A DNA stretch of 64,000 nucleotides, taken from the NCBI GenBank assembly GCA_021323945.1, contig JAJPKA010000014.1, forward strand, positions 124,001 through 188,000, given 5' to 3'. The notes under the pieces were generated by a model. The model did not search any database. It was not told the DNA's origin and worked only from the letters and a program-made list of their open reading frames with translations. This stretch comes from Pseudomonadota bacterium (GTDB lineage: Bacteria > Desulfobacterota > Binatia > Binatales > Binataceae). The position numbers and the translations under genes are program-made. How positions within the stretch are numbered: position 1 is the first letter of the stretch; every line of letters begins with the position of its first letter. Below, one piece after another: positions 21,956 through 31,536 of this stretch.

Positions 21956-23710
21956 ATGATCCGCTTTACTGACGCCCAAATCGAAGAGGTGCGATCACGT
22001 GCCGATATCATCGAAATCATCGGCAGTCATATCCGCTTGCGGCGCACGGGACGCAACTTCGTCGGCCTCTGCCCTTTTCACAGTGAAAAGACCCCATCGT
22101 TCACCGTCAGCGCCGATCGCGGTTTCTATCATTGCTTTGGGTGCGGAGCAGGCGGGACTGTGTTCGACTTTCTGATGAAGATCGAGGGCCTGACTTTTCC
22201 GGAAGCCGTACAATCCCTCGCCAAGCGCTACCACATCGCGCTGCCTCCTCGAAACCTCGGACGGTCCGACGAGGGACGGGCAGCATTGTTCGCTGCCAAC
22301 CAGGCCGCCGCCGAGTTTTATGCATCGGTGCTGTGGAATACCAGCGACGGCGAGACGGCACGCGATTATCTCAAGCAACGTGGGGTGGCCGGCGAGACAG
22401 CACGAGCTTTTATGCTTGGATTCGCACCACCCAGACCGAGTAGCCTCGCTGCTTTTCTGCACAAGCGGGGCTTGCTTCAGGCCGCTCAGCGGGTGGGGCT
22501 AACCCGGCGAGATCAGAGCGGAACCTTTTACGATATGTTCCGCAATCGTCTGATGTTCCCGATCCGAGATGGGCAAGGGCGAGTCATTGCTTTTGGTGGA
22601 CGGGTGCTCGACCTGCGCCTGCCCAAATACATCAACTCCCCGGAATCAGCGCTGTACTCAAAGGGTCGAGCGCTTTACGGCCTTTATGAAGCGCGTGGGG
22701 CGGTGAGCAAGGCCGACCGCGTAATCGTCGTCGAAGGTTATATCGATGTGATCACATTAGCGCAGGCCGGTTTCAGGGAGACCGTGGCTACCCTCGGAAC
22801 CGCCCTGACCCCGGATCAGCTGCGGCTGCTCGCCCGGTATACGCGCAACATCCTGGCGTGCTTCGACGGCGACGAAGCGGGCCGCAAGGCGTCGTTACGC
22901 GCCCTGGACAGCTTTCTGCAAGCAGACTTGCTCGGTCGAGGTGTGTTCATTCCACCTGGATATGATCCTGATACGCTGCTTCAGGAGCGCGGTAAGGATT
23001 ATTTCGGCAAACTCCTCGAGCGGTCTGAGCTGCTCATTGAAATGTTCTTGCGAGAACAGGCCCGGCTCGCCCCACGCGGACGTGCGAGCACCGATGCTCG
23101 CGCGCGCATCTTGGCAAAGGTTGCCGACAAACTCCAGCTTATCAAGGACGATGAACTTCAGTTCAATCTCCTCGTGCGCCAGGCGGTCGACCTGATCGGG
23201 TTCACTGAGCGTGAGGAGGCGATATTACGTCGTGCTGGTCGAAGCAAAATGGGCACGCGAGAGCAAGCGGCCATCATGTCGCAACAGATCGGAACACTCG
23301 ATGCCGGCCTGCAAGCGCAGCTGGGGTTAATTGCACTCGCTTTGCGTTTTCCGCAGCTGCGCCAACCGTTGAGTTCGTCTTCCGCTTTGTTCGTCGATGC
23401 AAGGCTCGCAGCTCTGCTCGATGAAATTTGCGCCACGAACGAACCGGGTACCGCCTTGGAGGTTGGGGTCAGTGCGCGGCTTGATGAGCGGGAGCGTGGA
23501 TGGTTCAGCAGGATTATGGTTGACTCTGTTCCTGATGAGCTCACAGGTGCGACTTCGCTGATGAACGATTATCTGCGCGCGTTGAATCAACGCAGACGAG
23601 GTACGGAAATAGCTGAGTTGCGTCGAATCGCCTCGGCGACAGAAGGTGCGCAGGCCGTGGCTGCGGCTCAGGCAGTCATCGAGGCGCGCCGAGCGGCTGC
23701 TCGGCGCTAG
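21956..23710 (+). CDS. dnaG: DNA primase
   Basis: CHC2 zinc finger (CPFHSEKTPSFTVSADRGFYHCFGCGAGG), Toprim VIVVEGYIDVITLAQAGF, CFDGDEAGRKA. ORF opens at 21866; ATG at 21956 (MIRFTDAQIEEVRSRADIIEIIG) is the conserved start. Confidence 0.96.
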   Translation: MIRFTDAQIEEVRSRADIIEIIGSHIRLRRTGRNFVGLCPFHSEKTPSFTVSADRGFYHCFGCGAGGTVFDFLMKIEGLTFPEAVQSLAKRYHIALPPRNLGRSDEGRAALFAANQAAAEFYASVLWNTSDGETARDYLKQRGVAGETARAFMLGFAPPRPSSLAAFLHKRGLLQAAQRVGLTRRDQSGTFYDMFRNRLMFPIRDGQGRVIAFGGRVLDLRLPKYINSPESALYSKGRALYGLYEARGAVSKADRVIVVEGYIDVITLAQAGFRETVATLGTALTPDQLRLLARYTRNILACFDGDEAGRKASLRALDSFLQADLLGRGVFIPPGYDPDTLLQERGKDYFGKLLERSELLIEMFLREQARLAPRGRASTDARARILAKVADKLQLIKDDELQFNLLVRQAVDLIGFTEREEAILRRAGRSKMGTREQAAIMSQQIGTLDAGLQAQLGLIALALRFPQLRQPLSSSSALFVDARLAALLDEICATNEPGTALEVGVSARLDERERGWFSRIMVDSVPDELTGATSLMNDYLRALNQRRRGTEIAELRRIASATEGAQAVAAAQAVIEARRAAARR

Positions 23711-23804
23711 ACTATGGCCGAAACTGCACCTGCTGTCTCATTAGCAGCCCTTAAATTACTGCGGTTAACCTGCTATGGTAAATTGATGCCTCATGAGTTC
23801 CTAC

Positions 23805-23880
23805 GGGCCCATAGCTCAGCCAGGTTCAGAGCTGCCGGCTCATAACCGGCTGGTCCCAGGTTCAAATCCTGGTGGGCCCA
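23805..23880 (+). tRNA. tRNA with CAT anticodon; probable tRNA-Ile2 (lysidine-modified), alternatively tRNA-Met
   Basis: Full cloverleaf: GGGCCCA/TGGGCCC acceptor, GCTC/GAGC D-stem, GCCGG-CTCATAA-CCGGC anticodon arm, CCAGG-TTCAAAT-CCTGG T-arm, discriminator A; CCA not encoded. Confidence 0.95.
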
Positions 23881-23940
23881 TTCGTTTCGTGTCAGTAGCC
23901 CGGAAGCCGGCCCCCTTACAATCACCCCGGTTGATGCGCC

Positions 23941-24693
23941 GTGCTCGCCGGTCGATTCGCGGAGGATGCATTGCGTGAAGAAATAGCCCGCCTAATGAGT
24001 CTTCAGGCGATTGATCGCGAATTGCGTGGCCTTGAGCAAGCGCTCGCCTCAGTCGCCGGAAAGGTCGAGCAGCTGCGGCTCGAGCTCGAAAAGCAACAGT
24101 CGGAATTAGATCGTCTCACCAGCGAGGAGCAACAAAGCGCACTGCTGAGACGTCAGCTGGAAAAGGAACTGGCGGAGGGGGAAGCCAGAATTCGCAACAA
24201 GCGCATGCGGTTGGGCCAGGCACGCAACGACAAGGAGATGCAGGCGCTTACACATGAAGTCGAGACCCAAAAGGAAGCCAATCAGCGCTTCGAAGCCGAA
24301 TTATTGAGCTTGATGGAAGCGTCCGAACCGCGCACCGCACGGATCGCCGAGCTCACCCCATCCGTCGAGCGGCTGAGCGCCGAGCTGAGCGAAGCTGAAA
24401 AAGAAATCGCAAGTCAGGTTGAAGACCTCAAGATATCGATCGCCAAACAGCGCCTGGAGCGCGATATGATGGCAGCCAATCTGGAACGCACCCTGCTCCA
24501 GCGCTACGAGATGATCTTCCAGCGTCGCAACGGACTGGCGGTGGCCGAGGCTCGCAGCGGCACCTGTCAGGGTTGCCGAATGCGGCTACCGCCCCAATTG
24601 TACAACCAGATTCAACGCCACGATTCAATTCATTTCTGTCCCAATTGCCAACGCATTCTTTATCACGAGGGTGAAGGCGAGCGGCATGCCTGA
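23941..24693 (+). CDS. Coiled-coil C4-type zinc-ribbon protein (DUF164 / zf-RING_7 family)
   Basis: Long coiled coil followed by GTCQGCRMRLPPQLYNQIQRHDSIHFCPNCQRILYHE. Confidence 0.9.
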   Translation: MLAGRFAEDALREEIARLMSLQAIDRELRGLEQALASVAGKVEQLRLELEKQQSELDRLTSEEQQSALLRRQLEKELAEGEARIRNKRMRLGQARNDKEMQALTHEVETQKEANQRFEAELLSLMEASEPRTARIAELTPSVERLSAELSEAEKEIASQVEDLKISIAKQRLERDMMAANLERTLLQRYEMIFQRRNGLAVAEARSGTCQGCRMRLPPQLYNQIQRHDSIHFCPNCQRILYHEGEGERHA

Positions 24694-24764
24694 AGGCAGC
24701 GGACTTACTCGACATTAGCGACGCCCCAGGCCGCTCGAATCCCCCGACACGCCGCGCACGACAG

Positions 24765-24805
24765 GCGCAAAGACGCCCACGGACTTCGGATGCGTGGGTT
24801 TGCGC
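24765..24805. other. Strong imperfect stem-loop in long non-coding interval
   Basis: GCGCAAA(gacg)CCCACG-gacttcggatg-CGTGGGTTTGCGC: 13 bp paired with one 4-nt bulge. Confidence 0.75.
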
Positions 24806-25447
24806 GGACACAATAGTATGCGACCGGGCCAGCACCTGATTGACCAGGCCGTAGCTCGGCCTCCAAACCCGACGTAACAGTCACCGTTTGTACTATCCGG
24901 AGGTGCTCTGCGTTATATGCCCGTGGCGCTGTAGCTTAGAGCGACCAACAGAACGCATCTCCATTGAAGTTTCCCAGACCCTTGTTCGTAATACGTTCTG
25001 GTTGTACCCGGTGATGACTAATTACAGTCGATTTTGGCCAATTACTGCTCGTGGTTTTGAACGCGGACATGGCGATCGTGGTGTCGGGTCAGAATGGACG
25101 AGAGTTGAGGCGTCGGCGAGCGCGTAGAAGGATGGTTTCGCCACGGTTGAAGCACGCCGAAGCTTGATAATGCGACACGTCTTTTAGCCAGGTCGAGTCC
25201 TGGACCCAGGGTGAAACGCCATTGGTAAGCGACAAGTGCGGGTCCCAGGCTGTAACCAGACCGGTCTTGACACGAGCTTTTCCGGCGCAATCCAATCGCT
25301 GGAGTCATGAAGTCATAGCCGAAAGTCTCGAGCCGTCACGCTTAGCAGTTGCAGCCTGAGGCTACGAACACTTATTCGCGAGTCATCACGCTGTTACACT
25401 GGTACATTAGATCCGCGAAATCTCCTTATTTCCTCACGGGTCCTGTC

Positions 25448-26467
25448 ATGCGCTTGAGCGATTTGGATTATGAATTGCCCCCCGAACTGATCGCGCAGCA
25501 GCCCCTCGAGCAACGCGAACAGGCGCGGTTGATGATAGTGGAGCGTCGATCTGGCAGGATTGACCATTCGCGCTTTTACAAACTCCCGGGGGAATTGCGA
25601 GAAGGCGATCTTCTGGTCATGAACGATACGCGCGTCATCCCGGCTCGGCTGGCCGCGCGTAAACAATCAGGCGGATCTGTTGAACTGCTAATGGTAAGGC
25701 CGGTGGAGCAGGGAGCTGGCCGCTGGGAGGCTCTTATGCGGGCGCATCGCCCGCCGCGCGTTGGTACCCTCTTGCTGCTTGAGGCAGGGCATGCGCTAAG
25801 AGTGGTCGCTCAGACCAAGCCCGGACGAGTACTGCTGGAGAGTGCCGATTCGACATCGATCGAGGAGATCCTGGCGACCTCGGGCACGCTCGCGCTGCCA
25901 CACTATATCCGCCGGCCTTCGACCAGCGCCGACCTGACCGCATACCAGACGGTGTATGGGAGCAAACCGGGCGCGATTGCGGCACCCACCGCTGGCATTC
26001 ATTTCACTCCCGAGCTGCTTCATGAGCTCGAACAAGCTGGAATTCACACCACCTTCATAACCTTGCATATCGGTCCAGGCACGTTCACGCCCCTACGCAC
26101 ACAGGAAGTGGAAAGTCATTCAATGGAGGCGGAATGGTATACAATTCCGAGTTCAGGGTTGCAGGCAATTGAGCTTACACGTCGGACCGGCGGGCGGGTG
26201 GTGGCGGTCGGCACGAGTACGGTACGCGCGCTCGAATCGTACGCGATCACTGGGGACCAGGAGGGTTTTACCGGCCTATTCATCTTTCCCGGGTTTCGAT
26301 TCAAGCTGGTCGACGCGATGGTGACGAATTTCCATTTGCCTCGCAGCACGGTTTTGGCGCTCGTGATGGCACTGGGGGGGCGCGAATTGATTCTGCAGGC
26401 TTATGCTGAGGCAATTCGTCATCGATACCGATTTCTCAGTTATGGTGACGCCATGCTGGTACTTTGA
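25448..26467 (+). CDS. queA: S-adenosylmethionine:tRNA ribosyltransferase-isomerase
   Basis: MRLSDLDYELPPELIAQQPLEQREQARLMI; GAIAAPTAGIHFT; FHLPRSTVLALVMAL. ORF opens at 25349. Confidence 0.96.
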   Translation: MRLSDLDYELPPELIAQQPLEQREQARLMIVERRSGRIDHSRFYKLPGELREGDLLVMNDTRVIPARLAARKQSGGSVELLMVRPVEQGAGRWEALMRAHRPPRVGTLLLLEAGHALRVVAQTKPGRVLLESADSTSIEEILATSGTLALPHYIRRPSTSADLTAYQTVYGSKPGAIAAPTAGIHFTPELLHELEQAGIHTTFITLHIGPGTFTPLRTQEVESHSMEAEWYTIPSSGLQAIELTRRTGGRVVAVGTSTVRALESYAITGDQEGFTGLFIFPGFRFKLVDAMVTNFHLPRSTVLALVMALGGRELILQAYAEAIRHRYRFLSYGDAMLVL

Positions 26468-26479
26468 GAGTACTCCCGT

Positions 26480-27625
26480 TTGTCAATGAACTCGCCAATC
26501 CGTTTCGAGATTCGAGCGACCGATGGCGCTGCGCGCTGCGGCACACTGATTACCTCACACGGGTCGCTGACCACCCCAGCATTCATGCCGGTTGGCACCC
26601 GGGCCACGGTCAAAGCGATGTCGCCGGACGAATTAGGTGCCATGGGGTATCGGTTGATTCTGGCCAACGCGTACCATCTGGCACTTCGCCCGGGAGCCGA
26701 ACTTATCGAGAAAATGGGGGGGTTGGCGCAATTCATGGGCTTTAAGGGAGCGGTACTTACCGACTCCGGTGGCTTTCAAGCCATGAGCCTGGCGCGGATC
26801 AGCTCGATCGGGCTCGACGGGATCAATTTCCGTTCCCATGTGGACGGTTCGACTTTGATGCTGACGCCCGAGACAGCCGTGCAAATCCAGGAAAAGCTCG
26901 GGGCTGATATCATGATGGCACTGGACGAATGTACGCCGTACCCGGTTGATTACCATCGGGCGGAATCCTCGCTCGAACTGACGGCGAGGTGGGCACAGCG
27001 ATGCATTGCCGCGCGTCGTAACCCAACTCAGGCGTTATTCGGCATCGTCCAGGGCAGTATCTTTTCCGACTTGAGGTGCCGCAGTGCGCGACAGATAACT
27101 GCTTTGCCATTCGACGGCTTTGCGGTCGGCGGTCTGTCCGTCGGAGAGCCTAAATCGGCGATGCTGGAGATGGCTGCCCTGTCAGCATCGATGCTTCCCG
27201 CAGACCGACCTCGTTACCTTATGGGAGTGGGCACACCTGCCGATATCCTTGCGGCGATCGCGATGGGATTTGATCTGTTCGATTGCGTAATGCCAACCCG
27301 CAATGGGCGCAACGGCTGCGCTTTTACCAGTGAAGGCCGAATTTCGATCAAGCAGGCGATCTACGCGCGTGATCCTCGGCCGCTCGATCCGCGGTGCGAT
27401 TGCCGACCGTGCCAGCATTTTTCGCGCGCTTATTTACGCCATCTGTACATGGCCGGCGAAATTCTGGCCGCGCGAGCATTAACCGAACACAATCTGTTTT
27501 TTTATTCGCGCTTGATGCAAGAAGCGCAGGCTGCTATCGCTTCGCAAACCTATCAGGCGTTCGCAACTTACTTGCTGAACCGGCTCAATCAGTCGAATGA
27601 TCGAGCAGACGGGTTTGAGACGTAA
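26480..27625 (+). CDS. tgt: tRNA-guanine transglycosylase
   Basis: TPAFMPVGTRATVKAMSPDEL, VLTDSGGFQAMSLARI, GIVQGSIFSDLR, CDCRPCQHFSRAYLRHL zinc site. Confidence 0.97.
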   Translation: MSMNSPIRFEIRATDGAARCGTLITSHGSLTTPAFMPVGTRATVKAMSPDELGAMGYRLILANAYHLALRPGAELIEKMGGLAQFMGFKGAVLTDSGGFQAMSLARISSIGLDGINFRSHVDGSTLMLTPETAVQIQEKLGADIMMALDECTPYPVDYHRAESSLELTARWAQRCIAARRNPTQALFGIVQGSIFSDLRCRSARQITALPFDGFAVGGLSVGEPKSAMLEMAALSASMLPADRPRYLMGVGTPADILAAIAMGFDLFDCVMPTRNGRNGCAFTSEGRISIKQAIYARDPRPLDPRCDCRPCQHFSRAYLRHLYMAGEILAARALTEHNLFFYSRLMQEAQAAIASQTYQAFATYLLNRLNQSNDRADGFET

Positions 27626-27627
27626 CG

Positions 27628-27993
27628 ATGCTATTCGAAGCCGAAGCATGGGCCCAATCGACGCCACCGGCTGCTCCAGCTCAGTCCTTTTGGGAGCAGT
27701 TGGCGACCAATCCGGTTGTCCCGATCATCTTGATTTTCGCCGTAATGTATTTTTTGCTTATCCGGCCGCAAACCAAAAAAGCGCGAGACCATCAAAAGAT
27801 GTTGGCGGGACTGAAACGCAACGATGAGGTTGTAACTACCGGGGGGCTGGTGGGCAGGATCGCCGAGCTCAGTGACAAATTGGTCACGCTTGAAATTGCA
27901 CCAAATGTACGAGTACGCATCGAACGCAACCAGATCGCCGCAATCTCCAATTACGGGAGAATGCCACGGCGAGAAAAAGGGGAGCAGTCCTGA
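27628..27993 (+). CDS. yajC: Preprotein translocase accessory subunit YajC
   Basis: NPVVPIILIFAVMYFLLIRPQTKKARDHQKMLAGLKRNDEVVTTGGLVGRI. Confidence 0.95.
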   Translation: MLFEAEAWAQSTPPAAPAQSFWEQLATNPVVPIILIFAVMYFLLIRPQTKKARDHQKMLAGLKRNDEVVTTGGLVGRIAELSDKLVTLEIAPNVRVRIERNQIAAISNYGRMPRREKGEQS

Positions 27994-28023
27994 ACGACTG
28001 CCGACCCCTGAAGCATTGCGAAG

Positions 28024-29682
28024 ATGGAAGGCGCGACTCAGAATCCAATCACGATAGTCACCTTGTTGGCTTTGGCAGGAGTCTTTTTGTGGCTCCATTT
28101 TACCGGTGGGAGCGGAAAACTTCGGCTATGGCTGGCCGGTGCGTTGGTGGTTGCCGCTCTCGTTCTCTTGTTGCCAAGTCTGCAGCTCAATTTGCCAGGC
28201 TGGTTGCAACCATTGAATTCGCTGCCAAAAATTCAGCTCGGCCTTGACCTTCAGGGAGGTACCCATCTGTTACTCGAAGTAAAACTCGAAGATGCGGTTA
28301 AAACCTCTTTGCGCCGGCGTGGTGATGATATTCAAAGGGAAGCCAAAGACAACAAGTTGACTCCGCCGCAGATTAGCCAAAATGCCGACGGGTCACTGCT
28401 AATCAAGCTGGTGAGGCCGGCGGAAGCAAGCGCCTTTCAAGACCTGATGAGCCGGGCGTTTTCTGATCTTACCTTGGCTCCCGCGCCCAACCAGCCAGGT
28501 GCATACGTGGCCAAATTCACCCCGCCGGAGGCTGCCCAGGTCCGTTCGAACGCGATGGATCAAGCGCTGGAAACGATTCGCAACCGCATCGATCAGCTCG
28601 GGGTGCGGGAGACGACCGTCGCCCGCGAAGGGGACAACGACATTCTCGTTCAGTTGCCGGGTATCCAAGATCCCGAGCGTGCTAAAGAGCTGATCGGAAA
28701 AACTGCGGTGCTTCAGTTCAAGCTGCTCGACGATAAGCATTCGGTGTCTGACGCCCTTCGCCAAGGGCCTCCGCCCGGAGATGAAATTTTGTATGGGCCG
28801 CCACAGGCGGGAGGTCCCACGCCCTATCTCGTGGAGTCGCCGGTGTTGATGACGGGTGACGTCGTGACCGATGCGCGGGTTCGCGAAGGCGGCCGGATTG
28901 AGGGTCCCTATGTCGAGGTTCGATTGAACCGACGCGGTACTGAAATCTTCGCGGCACTTACCTCGCAGAACGTGGGCCGCAATCTCGCCATCGTGCTGGA
29001 CAACACGGTTTACTCGGCGCCGGTCATCAAGGAGCCGATTCCCGGTGGTGATGTGCAAATTACTGGAAATTTCTCGTTCGAAGAAGCTCACAATCTGGCC
29101 ATCGTGCTGCGGTCGGGGTCATTGCCGGCACCGGTTGAAATTATCGAGGAGCGCACGGTGGGGCCGTCGTTGGGGCGTGATTCGATTCGGCAGGGTGAGT
29201 TGTCATTCGTTGTGGGCGCTATCGCGGTCCTGGCCTTTATGGCCATCTATTACAATGGCGCAGGGTTACTGGCTGATTTCGGCCTCATTCTCAATATCTT
29301 GTTGCTGATATGCGTAATGGCGGCGCTTCAGGCGACCTTGACCCTGCCGGGTATTGCCGGAATCGTCCTGACCCTTGGGATGTCAGTTGACGCGAACGTG
29401 CTGGTGAACGAACGGATGCGCGAAGAGCTCCGCGCCGGGAAATCTCCGCGCGAGGCAGTCAAGATTGGTTATGAGCGGGCATGGTCCGCGATCCGGGATT
29501 CCAATATCTCAACGTTCGTTGCTGGCCTGATTCTGTTCCAATTTGGAACAGGCCCGGTCAAGGGCTTTGCAGTAACCCTATGTGTCGGAGTATTAACCGG
29601 CGTCTTCTCCTGTTTCGTGGCAACTCGTGCGTGGTACGACTGGAAAATCTCTGTGAGAAGATTGAGCACAATCAGCGTGTAA
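28024..29682 (+). CDS. secD: Protein translocase subunit SecD
   Basis: IQLGLDLQGGTHLLLEV; IRNRIDQLGVRETTVAREGDNDILVQLPGI; GMSVDANVLVNERMREELRAGKSPREAVKIGYERAWSAIRDSNISTFVAGLIL. Confidence 0.95.
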   Translation: MEGATQNPITIVTLLALAGVFLWLHFTGGSGKLRLWLAGALVVAALVLLLPSLQLNLPGWLQPLNSLPKIQLGLDLQGGTHLLLEVKLEDAVKTSLRRRGDDIQREAKDNKLTPPQISQNADGSLLIKLVRPAEASAFQDLMSRAFSDLTLAPAPNQPGAYVAKFTPPEAAQVRSNAMDQALETIRNRIDQLGVRETTVAREGDNDILVQLPGIQDPERAKELIGKTAVLQFKLLDDKHSVSDALRQGPPPGDEILYGPPQAGGPTPYLVESPVLMTGDVVTDARVREGGRIEGPYVEVRLNRRGTEIFAALTSQNVGRNLAIVLDNTVYSAPVIKEPIPGGDVQITGNFSFEEAHNLAIVLRSGSLPAPVEIIEERTVGPSLGRDSIRQGELSFVVGAIAVLAFMAIYYNGAGLLADFGLILNILLLICVMAALQATLTLPGIAGIVLTLGMSVDANVLVNERMREELRAGKSPREAVKIGYERAWSAIRDSNISTFVAGLILFQFGTGPVKGFAVTLCVGVLTGVFSCFVATRAWYDWKISVRRLSTISV

Positions 29683-29879
29683 TGGCATATTTGAGTCTAA
29701 ATTAGTAGGTTTACACGAAAAGTCAAAAAATTTGTTCGGGAAGAGACATTCACGATGTTGATCGGGCAATCGATGCCGTTAAGCTATGTGCAGAACGGAT
29801 CGTCGTTGCTTACCATGATTGATTGACCGGATCGCTCAGAACCTCGAGCGCGATGCCGGGCTAGGTGGGGCGGATCAAG

Positions 29880-30074
29880 ATGGCCGATAAGGACGATATC
29901 CTGCTCAATTCTCGGGAGGTCGCATTCTTGCTCGACCTCAGCCCTGACACGGTCAACGAACTCGCGCGCCGCAACATCCTGCCAGGATTCAAAAAGGGCC
30001 GGCAGTGGCGTTTTCGCAAGCGTGACATCGCTTCGTTCAAACGGCATCTTCGGGGTGTCAGCGCTGCAGCCTGA
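29880..30074 (+). CDS. Small helix-turn-helix (excisionase/MerR-type) DNA-binding protein
   Basis: LLNSREVAFLLDLSPDTVNELARRNILPGFKKGRQWRFRKRDIASFKR; ORF opens at 29865. Confidence 0.82.
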   Translation: MADKDDILLNSREVAFLLDLSPDTVNELARRNILPGFKKGRQWRFRKRDIASFKRHLRGVSAAA

Positions 30075-30140
30075 AACCGGTTCTCCGCCCGAGCAAGCCG
30101 ATACGCGCATCAATCCGAGACTGTTGCCGAGGTCGAACGA

Positions 30141-30758
30141 ATGGCAGAGCCGCACCAGAGCCGTGTCTACTCTGATCTATCTTACCTCTACGATTCTATC
30201 TTTGGACGGGCTTTTGTCGATCACGAACAGCAGATAATCGAATCGCTGAGTTTCCGGCCCGGCCAACAGGTGCTAGAGGTTGGTGTCGGGACCGGGATAT
30301 CTCTAGGCGCCTATCCTCCCTACGTTCGAGTCATCGGGATCGATCCTTCCGAGGACATGCTGGCCCATGCAATCGCCAAGGTTCAGAGCAATGGTGCGGG
30401 TCATATCGAACTGCGCAAAGGTGACGCCCAGCAGCTTGAATTTCCCGAAAACAGCTTTGATTGGGTGACCTCGTTTCACGTGATGACAGTGGTTCCCGAT
30501 CCCCGCAAAATGATGGATGAGATGGTGCGGGTCTGTAAGCCAGGTGGCCGGATCGTGCTCGTCAGCCATTTTGCCAGCCGCAACCCTTTTCTCTATTTGA
30601 TGGGCAGCATTATCAATCCGATAACCAAATTGTTAGGCTGGACCACCCGGCTGCGGGCCTCTGATGTCCTCGATGGGCAAAGCATTACGGTGGAGCGCCA
30701 CGAGCCGCTCAATCGCCTTTCGGTCCATTACGCGATAGTTGCCCGCAAAAATAGTTAG
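30141..30758 (+). CDS. Class I SAM-dependent methyltransferase (phospholipid N-methyltransferase-like)
   Basis: VLEVGVGTGISLGAYPPYVRVIGIDPSEDML; SFDWVTSFHVMTVVPDPRKMMDEMVRVCKPGGRIVLVSHF. Confidence 0.88.
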   Translation: MAEPHQSRVYSDLSYLYDSIFGRAFVDHEQQIIESLSFRPGQQVLEVGVGTGISLGAYPPYVRVIGIDPSEDMLAHAIAKVQSNGAGHIELRKGDAQQLEFPENSFDWVTSFHVMTVVPDPRKMMDEMVRVCKPGGRIVLVSHFASRNPFLYLMGSIINPITKLLGWTTRLRASDVLDGQSITVERHEPLNRLSVHYAIVARKNS

Positions 30759-30765
30759 TCGGGCA

Positions 30766-31512
30766 ATGTGCCGTGCGTTTAGGAGCGGGTTCGAAGCGAC
30801 TTTCCTGGCAGCATTGCTGATTGTTGCCCAGGTTAAGATTGCTTATGGTGGTTCGCCAGATCCTGCACAATCCCTTGGGGCAATCACTGGGTCGGTCATC
30901 TACGAAGGTATCGTACCTCGTCCAAAGCTATTAACAGTCACCAAAGATCCCGAGATCTGCGGCACGAAGCCCGTTTATGACCAGTCCTTGATTGTTGGAG
31001 CCGAGCACGGTTTGGCCAATACCGTGGTCGCGGCTTCCGGACCCGTAAACTCTGCTGCGGCGAAACCTATCACGGTGCGATTTGACCAAAAGGGCTGTCA
31101 GTATATACCGCACGTAGCCGTCTTTCCGGCAGGTAGCACCGTCATGATACTCAATTCTGATGGGATTCTGCACAACATCCACACGCTGTCGACCATCAAT
31201 CCTCCGCTGGACATCGCTCAGCCGGGATTCAAGAAGGAGATACGGGTGACAATCGCAAAGCCGGAGACAATCAAAGTTACTTGCGACGCTCATAACTGGA
31301 TGGAAGGTTGGTGGTATGTGACCAACACGCCCTACTATACGCTGACCGATCGTACCGGCCATTACGTGCTTCGAGATCTTCCACCGGGTCGCTACACGGT
31401 GAAATTCTGGCACGAGCGGCTTGGCTCGCATTCAGAACCGATCGTTGTCAAACCGGGACAATCAACTACCCTTGATTTCGCTTTCAAACCTGTCACGAAT
31501 CGGGGTTCATAA
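30766..31512 (+). CDS. Secreted cupredoxin-like protein with C-terminal carboxypeptidase-regulatory-like domain
   Basis: Signal-like N-terminus; HNIHT...VTCDAHNWMEGWW (type I copper ligand pattern); GHYVLRDLPPGRYTVKFWHERLG. ORF opens at 30739. Confidence 0.75.
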   Translation: MCRAFRSGFEATFLAALLIVAQVKIAYGGSPDPAQSLGAITGSVIYEGIVPRPKLLTVTKDPEICGTKPVYDQSLIVGAEHGLANTVVAASGPVNSAAAKPITVRFDQKGCQYIPHVAVFPAGSTVMILNSDGILHNIHTLSTINPPLDIAQPGFKKEIRVTIAKPETIKVTCDAHNWMEGWWYVTNTPYYTLTDRTGHYVLRDLPPGRYTVKFWHERLGSHSEPIVVKPGQSTTLDFAFKPVTNRGS

Positions 31513-31536
31513 ATCTCTAAACGCCGGGGCTCTAAA

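Noticed and set aside
25188-25203. T-arm-like CCAGG-tcgagt-CCTGG suggesting a second tRNA
   Set aside because: No matching acceptor, D-arm or anticodon arm around it; loop is 6 nt, not 7.
24700-25300. Possible RNase P RNA or tmRNA next to the DUF164 zinc-ribbon gene
   Set aside because: Conserved signatures (GAGGAAAGTCCGGGC for rnpB; tmRNA tRNA-like ends) are absent on both strands by eye.
28399-29091. 230-aa minus-strand ORF
   Set aside because: Antisense to secD; no supporting features.
29755-29826. 23-codon ORF MLIGQSMPLSYVQNGSSLLTMID
   Set aside because: Too short with no homology or conservation evidence.
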